A stretch of DNA of 64,000 nucleotides, taken from Phenylobacterium sp. J426. Its GTDB lineage: Bacteria; Pseudomonadota; Alphaproteobacteria; Caulobacterales; Caulobacteraceae. This document shows, in pieces, positions 55,180 to 64,000 of the stretch. Made by a program: the position numbers and the translations under genes. Position 1 is the first letter of the stretch. The number at the start of each line of letters is the position of its first letter. The stretch spans positions 3,355,001-3,419,000 of the forward strand of contig NZ_JAJOMY010000001.1 of the NCBI RefSeq assembly GCF_024699945.1, read 5' to 3'. A model generated the notes under the pieces. That model was given only the letters and a program-made list of their open reading frames with translations. It searched no databases and was not told the origin of the DNA.

Positions 55180-58100
55180 ATGAAGTTCTCCCGCTTCTTC
55201 ATCGACCGGCCGATCTTCGCCGGCGTGATCTCGGTGTTCGTGGCCCTGCTCGGCCTCTTCGCCTATCCGCAGCTGCCGCTCTCCCAGTATCCCGAGATCG
55301 CGCCGCCCACGGTGGCGGTGATGGCGACTTACCCGGGGGCCTCAGCCGAGACGCTCGCCGAGACCGTCGCCGCCCCCCTGGAGCAGGAGATCAACGGCGT
55401 CGAAGGCATGCTCTACATGACCTCGTCGTCTTCCAACGGCACAGTCCAGCTGACGGTGACCTTTGAACCAGGGACGGATCTCGATTCGGCCCAGGTGCTC
55501 GTTCAGAATCGCGTGGCGCTCGCCGAGCCCCGTCTGCCCGCCCAGGTCCGCCAGATCGGCGTCACCGTGAACAAGCAGCAGACCGGCTTCCTGATGCTGA
55601 TCGCACTGACCTCCAAGGATCCGGCCGTGGATGTCGATTTCGTCGGCAACTACGCCAACTCCACCTTGCGCGACCGGCTGCTGCGGGTGCCCGGCGTTGG
55701 CGGCGTGCAGCTGTTCGGCGGCGGCTTCTACTCCATGCGGATCTGGATCGACCCGCAGAAAGCCGCCGCCCGCAATTTGACCTCGCAGGAGATCGTCGCC
55801 GCGCTGCAGGCGCAGAACGTCCAGGCTTCGGGCGGAGCGCTCGGTCAGGCCCCGGCCGATCGCGGCGTGGCCACCCAGCTCCCGGTGGAGGTCCAGGGCC
55901 GCCTCGGCACGCCCGAGGAGTTCGCGAACGTGGTCATCCGCACCGACGCCGAGGGCCGCGTCATCCGCGTCCGCGACGTCGCCCGTGTTGAGCTGGGCTC
56001 GCAGGACTACAGCGTCCGCGGCTATTTCGGCGGCGAGCGCGGCATCGGCGTCGCGGTCATCCAGCAGCCCGGCTCCAACGCACTTTCCACCGCCGCCGGC
56101 GTGTTGAACGCGGTTGAAGCGGCCAAGGCCGACTTCCCGCCCGGCGTCGCCTATACGATCCCCCTACAATCCCACGGAGTACGTCCAGGCGTCTGTCGAG
56201 GCGGTGCAGCATACCCTGCTCGAGGCGGTCATCCTCGTGGTTCTGGTGATCGTGGTCTTTTTGCAGACCTGGCGGGCGGCGATCATCCCCATCCTCGCGA
56301 TCCCTGTCGCGTTGGTCGGCACCTTCGCCGTGCAGCTCGCGCTCGGCTACGCGATCAACTCGCTGTCTCTGTTTGCGCTCGTGCTCGCCGTCGGAATCGT
56401 CGTCGACGACGCCATCGTCGTCGTGGAGAATGTGGAGCGGAACATGCGCGAGGGCCTCTCCCCTCGCGAGGCCGCGTACCGCACCATGGACGAGGTGAGC
56501 GGCGCCGTTGTCGCCATTGGCCTCGTGCTGCTGGCGGTCTTCGTGCCCACTGCCTTCGTGCCCGGCATTCCGGGCGAGTTCTACCGCCAGTTCGCGGTGA
56601 CGATCGCCGCGGCGGCGACCATTTCGCTGCTGATTTCGCTGACGCTGTCCCCGGCCCTCGCCGCACTGCTGCTGAAGCCGCACCGCGAAGGGCACCACGG
56701 TCCGCGCTGGCTGCGCCCCCTGCAGCGCGCCGGGGATTGGTTCAACCAGTCCTTCGACGCGCTCTCCGAACGGTACGGTCGCATGACCGCCCGCCTGCTT
56801 CGCGCCAGTGTGATCGTGCTGGTCGTCTACGGCGGCCTGCTGACCGTCACCGGCTGGCGTCTCATCGCCACGCCCACGGGGTTCATCCCGCAGCAGGACC
56901 AGGGCGTGCTGATCGGCGTCGTCCAGCTGCCGCCGGGCGCCTCCCTGGAGCGCACCGACGCTATTGTTCGGCAGGCTGCCGCCGAGGTCGCCCAGATGCC
57001 TGGCGTCGAGACGGTCGCCGCCATGGCCGGCCTGGACGGGGCGAGCTTCTCCAACGCGTCGAACGCCGCAACCATGTTCATCCGCCTGAAGGACTGGCAA
57101 GAGCGTGGCTCCGCGCTGGGCGCCGACGCCATCGCGGGCGCGATCATGGGCAAGCTGGGCGCCGTCGAGGAGGCCAACATCTTCGTCCTGTCCCCCCCGC
57201 CCGTGCAGGGCCTGGGCAACGGCGGCGGCTTCAAGCTGATGGTCCAAGACCGCTCGGGGCTGGGTTACCGGGAGCTCGAACAGGCGGCCAATGGCTTGAT
57301 GGGCGCCGCTTCCGGCACGCCGGAGGTCCAGGGGGTGTTCAACCAGTTCAACACTGGCGCGCCGCGCGTCTCCGCCGATGTGGACCGCGACCGGGCGCTG
57401 ATGATGGGCGTCCAGCCGCAGGCCATATTCGACACCCTCGGAACCTACCTGGGCTCGACCTACGTCAACGACTTCACCCTCGGTGGCCGCACTTTCCGGG
57501 TGACCGCCCAGGCCGAGCCCTCCGGCCGGGAGGAGAAGGCAGATATCGCCGACTTGCGGGTCCGCTCCGCCGGCGGCGAGATGGTCCCCGTCGGATCGGT
57601 GGCGCAGCTTCTGGACGACACTGGCCCCACCCGTGTGGTCCGCTTCAACCTCTTCCCTGCAGCGGAGGTGATCGGTTCGGCCGCCTCCGGCGTCTCCTCG
57701 GGGGAAGCCCTCGGAAGCATGGAGCAGCTTGCCGACCGAACCCTGCCCCAGGGCATGGGCTACGAGTGGACCGAACTGGCCTTCCAGGAGAAGGCCGCCG
57801 GCAACTCCGGCGCCCTCGTGTTCGTCATGGCCGTGGTTCTGGTGTTCCTGGTGCTGGCCGCCCAGTACGAGGCCTTCACCCTGCCGCTGGCAGTGATCCT
57901 GATCGTGCCCATGTGCATCCTGGCGGCGCTCGTGGGCGTAAGCCTGCGGGGCATGGACAACAACATCCTGACCCAGGTCGGCATGGTGGTGCTCGTGGCG
58001 CTGGCCGCCAAGAACGCCATCCTCATCGTCGAGTTCGCCAAACAGGCCGAGGAGCGGGACAGACAGAACCGTTTCCAGGCGGCGGTCACCGCCGCCCGGA

Positions 58101-58360
58101 CGCGCCTGCGGCCGATCCTGATGACCTCCTTCGCCTTCATCCTGGGCGTCGTGCCGCTGATGCTGGCCACCGGCCCAGGCCAGGAGATGCGCCAGGCGCT
58201 CGGCACGTCCGTGTTCTTCGGGATGCTGGGCGTGACATTCTTCGGGCTGGCCTTCACCCCCGTCTTCTACGTGGTCTGCCGCAAGCTCGCCGAAAGGCTT
58301 CCGAAGCGGGCGCCCAAGGCAGCTGCGCCGCAAGCCGAAATTAAAGGGAGCCGCCCGTGA
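55180..58360 (+). CDS. RND multidrug efflux pump, HAE1 family (frameshifted here)
   Basis: 1059 residues after removing one C at 56160-56164. Starts MKFSRFFIDRPIFAGVIS. Porter and transmembrane motifs typical of AcrB: VGIVVDDAIVVVENVERNM with the paired Asp of the proton relay, GFIPQQDQG. As given, the frame is lost at GVAYTIP; restored, it continues YNPTEYVQASVEAVQ. The GTG of the outer-membrane gene overlaps its stop. Confidence 0.92.
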
Positions 58361-59757
58361 GCGCCCGCAATCTCTCGACCGCGGCCGCTGCGGCCGTCCT
58401 CCTCACTGCCTGCGCCACCGGGCCTGACTACAAGGCGCCGGTCGCCCCGCCCGGAACCGGCGGCGGCTTCGTCAGCACCGCGGTCGCTCCGGTGAGCGCC
58501 GACCAGCCGCCCGCCGACTGGTGGCGCCTGTACCAGGATCCCGCGCTGGACGGCCTGATCGCCGAGGCCCTCGACAACAATCGCGATGTGGCCGTCGCCG
58601 CCGCCAACCTCGCCCAGGTCCGCGCCTCGCTCTCGGAGGCCCGGGCCGGCCGGCTCCCCGGCACGACGATGAGCGCCGCCGCCGCCCGCAGCCGCCAGCC
58701 CGACGCCACCGGCCGGATGGTCGAGGCGGACACCCTCTCCACCGGCCTGGACGTATCCTACGAGGTGGACTTCTTCGGCCGCGTCGGCCGCTCGATCGAG
58801 GCCGCCCGCGCCGAGCGCGACGCCGCCCGGGCCGCCCTCGACGTGGTCCGTGTCTCCGTCGCCGCTGAGACGGCCCGGGCGTACGCCGACGCCTGCGCTG
58901 CCGGCGCCCAGTTGGCCGTGGCCCAGCGCACCCTCGCGCTGTCCGATGAGACGGCCGGCCTGACCCGTCGTCAGATGGAAGCTGGCCGCGGCACTGGCCT
59001 TGACCTTTCCCGCGCCCAGGCCCAGGCCGAAACCGCGCGGGCCGCCATCCCGCCGCTGCAGGCCCAGCGCGACGCCGCCCTTTTCCGCCTGTCGGTGCTG
59101 GTGGGTCGTCCGCCGGCCCAGGTGTCGCCGGAGGCCGCCGCGTGCCAGGCGATCCCGCAGATCACCGCCGCGCTTCCGGTCGGCGACGGCGCCGCCCTCC
59201 TGGCTCGCCGCCCCGATGTGCGTCAGGCCGAACGCCGGCTCGCCGCGGCGACGGCGCGGATCGGCGTAGCTGCCGCGGCGCTCTATCCACAGGTCACCCT
59301 CGGCGGGTCCGTCGGCAGCGTCGGAGGCGGCGGGCGGGGCTTCGGCGACCAGGTGTCGTTCAGCGTGGGTCCGCTGATCAGTTGGAGCTTCCCCAACATC
59401 GCTGTGGCCCGCGCCCGCATAGCTCAGGCCGACGCCGCGACTCAGGCCGCGCTCGCCACGTTCGAGCAGACCACGCTCACCGCGCTCCAAGAGGCGGAGA
59501 CGGCGCTCAGCGCCTACGGCCGCGAGCTCGATCGCCGAACTGCCCTGCGCAGGGCGCGGGACCAGAGCGCCGAGGCCGTCCGCCTGGCCCGCTTGCGACA
59601 TGCGGCCGGTCTCGACAGCTTTCTCACCGTGCTCGATGCGGAACGCACATTGGCCGGCCTGGAAGCCCAGCTCGCCCTGTCGGAAGCGGCTGTGACGTCC
59701 AACCAGATCAGGCTCTTCAAGGCGCTCGGCGGGGGTTGGGAGCGTAGGGCTCTGTAG
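58357..59757 (+). CDS. RND outer-membrane efflux lipoprotein (OprM/NodT type)
   Basis: 466 residues. Lipobox LLTAC (Cys19), then GPDYKAPVAPPG and DWWRLYQDPALDGLIAEAL, the family N-terminus; helical barrel repeats follow (RRPDVRQAERRLAAATARIGVA). Forms the exit channel of the tripartite pump. GTG start overlaps the pump stop. Confidence 0.93.
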   Translation: MSARNLSTAAAAAVLLTACATGPDYKAPVAPPGTGGGFVSTAVAPVSADQPPADWWRLYQDPALDGLIAEALDNNRDVAVAAANLAQVRASLSEARAGRLPGTTMSAAAARSRQPDATGRMVEADTLSTGLDVSYEVDFFGRVGRSIEAARAERDAARAALDVVRVSVAAETARAYADACAAGAQLAVAQRTLALSDETAGLTRRQMEAGRGTGLDLSRAQAQAETARAAIPPLQAQRDAALFRLSVLVGRPPAQVSPEAAACQAIPQITAALPVGDGAALLARRPDVRQAERRLAAATARIGVAAAALYPQVTLGGSVGSVGGGGRGFGDQVSFSVGPLISWSFPNIAVARARIAQADAATQAALATFEQTTLTALQEAETALSAYGRELDRRTALRRARDQSAEAVRLARLRHAAGLDSFLTVLDAERTLAGLEAQLALSEAAVTSNQIRLFKALGGGWERRAL

Positions 59758-60389
59758 GCGTCGGGAGAGTCCGCCGCTCCCCGCCTTGTGCGCGGCGGCT
59801 CGCAGGGGCCCGCGGCCCGAAGCCCGGGCGGAAGAGCGGCGAGGTGGCATCAGCCGCCGTTGAGTTCACCAGGCAGCGCGGCCTCTAAGTCATATCCATG
59901 GCGAACGTTTGGACGAAGCTCGGCCTCTCTCCGACCGCGCTGCATAACCTGCGTCGCGGCCACCCTTTGAACAGCGATGTTGGATCAAGGCCTCGAGGCG
60001 CAACCGGGACGCCCGGGAACTCGCCGCAACGCAGAAAGTGCCGGCGCAGGTCGGACGCGCATGTGGGCTGATGCCCTAACGCCATGGTGGCGGCTCGACA
60101 TGCCGGCTCCTGAAGTTCCGGCGGCCAACGCCGCACTGGCGGCCGTCTACGCCGCCCTGGAAGAAGGCAGCTTGGATGCGCCACCCGGCGCGCGCCGTGA
60201 TGACGGTGCGGAATCAGGTGGAAGGCGCCCTTCGCGCCGCATTGCTCGCGCGGGGGCGGTCCCACTTGCAGTTTGTCCGCGGCGCTCTTGACACCGCAAG
60301 CCCCCGGGGCGGCCCTGACGGCGGACCTGCGACCGCTCCATTTCATCACCGAGACAGGCTTCCATGAGCACAGCGCCGACGGCGATTGG
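59758..60389. other. Gap up to the IS256 element, with an interrupted open frame
   Basis: About 630 bp. No named gene. Near the element a frame reads DLRPLHFITETG then FHEHSADGDW, and continues after the element's far end (see findings). Shorter frames elsewhere are not convincing. Confidence 0.4.
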
Positions 60390-60392
60390 GTG

Positions 60393-60422
60393 GTGTCCCC
60401 GGACGTGGTGTAGCTGGGCGGT
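60393..60422 (+). repeat. IS256 left inverted repeat
   Basis: Left terminal inverted repeat; matches the complement of 61786-61816 over GTGTCCC and CGTGGTGTAGCT with a 4-base mismatch block between. Confidence 0.85.
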
Positions 60423-60551
60423 AGCGAAGCCGCTCGCGGAGCGCGCCCCTACAAGGCGCCGTAGGGAGCGAGCGGCGTAGCGGGGTGGTCATCCGCGATC
60501 TTCGGTTAGGGTCGGGTTTGCAGACACAAACCCCAAACCAGGAGACCGAAG

Positions 60552-61751
60552 ATGACCGACGACATGATCGCCTTTCGCGGGCTGATGGAGAAGAGCGCCG
60601 ACGCCGATTTGCTGCGCGAGATGATCGGCTTCACCGCCCAGCGGCTGATGGAGCTGGAGGTGGGCCAGCTCACCGGCGCGGGCCATGGTGAGAAGAGCGC
60701 TGAGCGGCTGGTCCAGCGCAACGGCTATCGCGATCGGGATTGGGAGACCCGGGCGGGCACGGTGGAGCTGCGGATCCCGAAACTTCGGAAGGGCAGCTAC
60801 TTCCCGTTCTTTCTCGAGCCGCGGCGGCTGGCCGAGAAGGCGCTGACCGCAGTGATCCAGGAGGCCTACATCCAGGGCGTCTCCACCCGCTCGGTGGACG
60901 ACCTGGTCCGGGCCTTGGACATGAGCGGCATCTCCAAGAGCCAGGTCAGCCGGCTGTGCGAGGAGATCGACGAGCGGGTGCAGGCCTTCCTGGAGCGGCC
61001 GATCGAAGGCGAGTGGCCCTACCTGTGGATCGACGCCACCTACGTGAAGGTGCGCCAAGCCGGCCGTGTCGTCTCGATGGCGGTCACCGTCGCCGTCGGC
61101 GTCAACACCGACGGCCGGAGAGAGGTGCTCGGCATGGGCATCGGCCCGTCCGAGGCGGAGACCTTCTGGACGGAGTTCCTGCGCAAGCTGGCCCGCCGCG
61201 GCCTGCGCGGCGTCAAGCTGGTGATCTCCGACGCGCACGAGGGCCTGAAGGCGGCCGCCGCGCGGGTGCTGAGCGCCACTCATCAGCGCTGCCGCGTGCA
61301 CTTCGCCCGGAATGCGCTGGCCCACGCCGGCAAGAACGGCCGGCGGGTGGTCTCGGCGCTGATGGCCACCGCCTTCGCGCAGGACGACGCCGAGGCCGCA
61401 AAGGCCCAGTGGCGCAGGGTCCCCGACCAATTGCGCCTCAAGCTGCCGAAGCTCGCCGAGCTGATGGAGCGGGCCGAGGACGACGTGCTGGCCTACATGA
61501 GCTTCCCCGCCGCCCACCGGGTGAAGATCCACTCGGTCAATCCCATCGAGCGGGTGAACCGGGAGATCAAGCGCCGCACCGAGGTGGTCGGCATCTTTCC
61601 GAACGAGGCCGCGCTCGCCCGCCTGGTCGGCGCCATCCTGCTCGAGCAGTCCGACGAATGGGCCGTCCAGCGCTCCCGCTACATGCCGCTGGAAAGCTTC
61701 GCACTGCTCAGCGATGATGCCCTCGTCAGCCTGCCCGCCGTGGCCGCCTGA
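60552..61751 (+). CDS. IS256-family transposase (mutator type)
   Basis: 399 residues. DDE residues: Asp in [12 protein letters not shown], Asp in [10 protein letters not shown], Glu in the [18 protein letters not shown] segment. N-terminal zinc-free HTH part. GAGACCGAAG before the ATG. It encodes the only protein of the element. Full length. Confidence 0.95.
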   Translation: MTDDMIAFRGLMEKSADADLLREMIGFTAQRLMELEVGQLTGAGHGEKSAERLVQRNGYRDRDWETRAGTVELRIPKLRKGSYFPFFLEPRRLAEKALTAVIQEAYIQGVSTRSVDDLVRALDMSGISKSQVSRLCEEIDERVQAFLERPIEGEWPYLWIDATYVKVRQAGRVVSMAVTVAVGVNTDGRREVLGMGIGPSEAETFWTEFLRKLARRGLRGVKLVISDAHEGLKAAAARVLSATHQRCRVHFARNALAHAGKNGRRVVSALMATAFAQDDAEAAKAQWRRVPDQLRLKLPKLAELMERAEDDVLAYMSFPAAHRVKIHSVNPIERVNREIKRRTEVVGIFPNEAALARLVGAILLEQSDEWAVQRSRYMPLESFALLSDDALVSLPAVAA

Positions 61752-61785
61752 CAAGTCCGGCCCAGCTGGAGAGCGCGGTGATCAC

Positions 61786-61816
61786 ACCGCCGAAGCTACA
61801 CCACGGCTTGGGACAC
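61786..61816 (-). repeat. IS256 right inverted repeat
   Basis: Right terminal inverted repeat, paired with 60393-60422. Confidence 0.85.
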
Positions 61817-61984
61817 GATCGGCGATTGGCAAGCGCGGTTGGAGTGGCTCAGGCCGCCGATGATGAACCGGATCATTTTTCCGATCTCTCGCACTCGCTC
61901 ACCAGATCAATTCCTGAGCGGTGGATGGGGTCGGGCGCGGCGGCCAGCCTTGCGTTATGTGATCGATCCGATCATCCCCGTCCC

Positions 61985-63601
61985 ATGGCGCCCTTGACCT
62001 TTTCTCCCAGCGACTATCGCCGTCTTGCGACCGTGCTCCGCACCCTCGCTCGGACCGGTGCTCGACCTGTCTTGGTGCGGTTAGGTCTGCTTCGCGGCGC
62101 AGCCCCAGACGAGGTCGCCGAGGGCGCGGCATACGAAGGCTTAGTCGCGGCCCTCGAGGAGCTCGGCCCCACGTTCGTGAAGCTTGGCCAAATCCTGGCG
62201 ACGCGGTCGGATCTGCTTCCGCCGGCGCTGACGGACCGGCTGAGCCGGCTTCACGCAGACGTCTCGCCCGCGCCCTTCGAGTGGATTCGCGAACAGCTGG
62301 CGATCGATCTGGGCGGCTCACCGGACGAAATCTTCGCGGAATTCTCCTCGACGCCGATCGCTGCGGCCTCGATCGCGCAGGTCTATGCCGCGCGGCTTAG
62401 GTCCGGTGAAGAGGTCGTCGTGAAAGTCCGCAGGCCTGGGATCGAGGCGATCATGCGCGCCGATCTGCGGCTGCTCGTGGCGGCCGCGCGTGTGGTCGAG
62501 CGCCGCGCGCCCGCGCTGCGCCGCCACCAGCCCGTGCGCGTCGTGACGGAACTCAGCGAGGCGCTTCTGGAGGAGATCGATTTGCGGATCGAGGCCCGCA
62601 ATCAGTCGGAGATCCGCGAGCGGCGAACCGCGTTCCACGTGCCTCCTGTTCATGAGCGATTCACTACGGAAAGGACCATGGTCAGCACGCGCGTCCGTGG
62701 TCGCAGCCCGAACGGCGCCTTCCGCAAGGACGAGCCCGCCTTGGCGCGCGCTCTGGCGCCCGAAGCAGCCCGGGGGCTGCTGAGCATGATCCTGCTGGAG
62801 GGCGTGTTCCACGCAGATCCGCATCCCGGGAATGTTCTGGTTACGCCAGATGGCAGACTTGCTCTGCTGGACTTCGGATCGGTCGGAAGGCTCTCGGCGA
62901 AGCGGCGAGAGCAGGTCCTCGTCGTTCTCGGCTCACTGGTCGACGCGGATGTCCGGGGGTGTCCGATGTGCTGATGGACTGGTCTGGGCGCTCGGGCGCC
63001 CCGCCGCCTGGGCTCGAGCAAGCTGTCGACAGGTTCTTCCTGCGCTATGCCGCTGACTCAGGCCGGCCGATCCGGCTTGCGGAGGCGATCTCCGAATTCA
63101 TCACGATCGCCCGCGAAAACGCGCTGACGCTGCCGTCGGACCTGCTGCTCTTGCTGCGCGCCCTGGGCATCGCCGAAGGCCTTGCGAGAACGCTCGATCC
63201 AGACCTGGATGTTATCGCCGCGATCGCGCCCGTGGTCGTCAGGGCGTTCGCCGCCCGGTTTGAACCGAAGGCGCTGGCCGCCCGCGCGTTCCGCACCTTC
63301 AAGGAACTGGACCAGGTTCTGGCGATGGCGCCCGAAGCGCTCCGGCGTGGAATCGGACGGGTCAGCCGCGACGGCCTTGTCGTGCAAGTGTCGAGCTCCG
63401 ACTTGACCGACTTGCCGCGCGCCGTGAGACGCGCCGGCGACAGCATCGCGCTTGGGATCGTTGTCGCCGCCCTGCTTGTCACGGTCGCGATAGTCACGGT
63501 CGCGCAAGACGACCAACTCGCAGCGCTCGGGCGCGTCGCAATTCTACTCCTTGGGGGGCGCCGGCCTGATCGCCTTCTTGCGCCGTCTGTACCGGGACTG
63601 A
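61985..63601 (+). CDS. UbiB/AarF (ABC1) family kinase-like protein (two frameshifts here)
   Basis: 538 residues after adding a G at 62955-62959 and removing one at 63553-63558. Family motifs: KxGQ-type LGPTFVKLGQILATRSDLLP, A-rich loop TPIAAASIAQVYAARL, VKVRRPGIE, EIDLRIEARN, FHADPHPGNVL and LLDFGSVGRL. Atypical kinases of this family act in ubiquinone synthesis. C-terminal hydrophobic segments (ALGIVVAALLVTVAIVTV) fit. Restored end: GLIAFLRRLYRD. Its 3' end overlaps the Hsp20 gene. Confidence 0.85.
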
Positions 63602-64000
63602 CGCTTGGCGCACGGGGGCGCGCTTGGCGTCGCCGCGCGTCCAAGCGGCCTTGGTCATTTCCACCACCAGCACGCCATTCTCAAGTGTCGCCTTCACCTG
63701 ATCAGCATCGACGGCTTCCGGCAGATTGACGGTGCAGTCAAAGGGAGCTCCGATGCCACCGGAGCGGCGTGGACGACCGACCGCCTGCAATCGCAAACGC
63801 TGCGGTCCCACGTCCAGGATCAGGCCCTCTCTGCCATGGCCCGGGATGTCGAATTCTACGGTGACGGCCTCCACGGTCTGGCTGACGTTGAAGGGCGGAC
63901 GCAAGTTCGCAGGGGAACTCACTCCCGCCTTGAGCCGGCGCCGAACGCCTTCGAGGCCCCGGCCGATGCGGCTGACGTATTCCAGCCGGGCTGAAGACAC
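63494..64000 (-). CDS. Hsp20/alpha-crystallin small heat-shock protein, reaches window edge
   Basis: At least 168 residues. The alpha-crystallin domain reads VEAVTVEFDIPGHGREGLILDV then VNLPEAVDADQVKATLENGVLVVEM. A basic tail (TKAAWTRGDAKRAPV...) runs over the UbiB-like gene end for 108 bp, which is unusual; the C-terminal part may be out of frame. The start may be GTG at 64000 or lie outside the window. Confidence 0.75.
   Translation of the reverse strand: MSSARLEYVSRIGRGLEGVRRRLKAGVSSPANLRPPFNVSQTVEAVTVEFDIPGHGREGLILDVGPQRLRLQAVGRPRRSGGIGAPFDCTVNLPEAVDADQVKATLENGVLVVEMTKAAWTRGDAKRAPVRQASVPVQTAQEGDQAGAPQGVELRRARALRVGRLARP

Larger units (their letters stand above)
60390..61819 (+). mobile_element. 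IS256-family insertion sequence, complete
   Basis: About 1430 bp. Imperfect terminal inverted repeats at 60393-60422 and 61786-61816 share GTGTCCC, then CGTGGTGTAGCT exactly, then a GCGGT tail. Outside the ends is the direct repeat CGGCGATTGG (60380-60389 and 61820-61829), compatible with a target duplication, although the family usually makes 8-9 bp. The single transposase gene is intact, so the element may still be active. Confidence 0.85.

Noticed and set aside
56057..58333. Minus-strand open frame of 758 codons over the efflux pump
   Set aside because: Antisense shadow of the RND pump gene; His/Gly-rich with no fold or motif.
1..64000. CRISPR arrays, tRNA or rRNA genes, prophage structural genes
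   Set aside because: I looked for regular spaced repeats, conserved tRNA arms and rRNA stretches, and for capsid or tail proteins, and saw none.

Overview
The window looks like a chromosome segment of a GC-rich alphaproteobacterium of the Caulobacterales, probably Caulobacteraceae (Phenylobacterium- or Caulobacter-like). I infer this from gene order and protein character (fabD-fabG-acpP-fabF-mltG-yicC-gmk, rpsF-rpsR-rplI-dnaB-alr-radA-cvpA-purF, der-bamB-panB, several TonB-dependent receptors and ECF sigma factors), not from a marker gene search.

Positions 1-37.7 kb are mostly core genome. They hold a Tat-exported flavin amine oxidase paired with a c-type cytochrome (79-2087), a small alanine-rich lipoprotein, a two-unit winged-helix regulator, a serralysin-type metalloprotease with RTX repeats, small stress-type and acetyltransferase genes, and the fatty-acid and cell-envelope cluster gmk-yicC-mltG-fabF-acpP-fabG-fabD (8.1-14.1 kb, minus strand). 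A zinc alcohol dehydrogenase, an orphan RTX fragment and a secreted peroxiredoxin follow. Next are ribosomal genes, a TonB receptor, and replication, repair and purine genes (16.7-27.6 kb). After those come an SBF-type transporter, an SDR, der, bamB, a TPR membrane protein, panB, two ECF sigma/membrane-partner modules, an ArsC-like reductase and a 2'-5' RNA ligase-like gene.

At 37,736-37,750 the sequence carries only the last codons of a guaA-like gene (Ile-Glu-Trp-Glu-stop). It lies just upstream of the RNA ligase gene, and the rest of guaA is absent. The 3' end of guaA is a known island integration site, so I read this as an attachment-site scar. Everything from there to the window end (over 26 kb) then reads as integrated accessory DNA: an IS110-family transposase with a structured non-coding flank, a DUF2243 membrane protein, a degenerate receiver protein, TetR, an EmrAB-type efflux pair controlled by a MarR repressor with a visible palindromic operator, a STAS-like protein, a tandem TetR-like protein, a second copy of the two-unit winged-helix family, another MarR, a large TonB receptor, a TetR-controlled RND tripartite efflux operon, an intact IS256-family element with inverted repeats and a flanking direct repeat, a UbiB/AarF kinase-like gene and an Hsp20 gene cut by the window end.

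Thirteen genes, including the normally essential fabF, fabG, purF and alr, each carry one or two single-base indels, most of them in short homopolymer runs. Restoring one base gives full-length family proteins every time. I therefore treat these as likely sequencing or assembly errors rather than biological pseudogenes, and annotate the restored extents. I found no CRISPR array, rRNA or tRNA gene.
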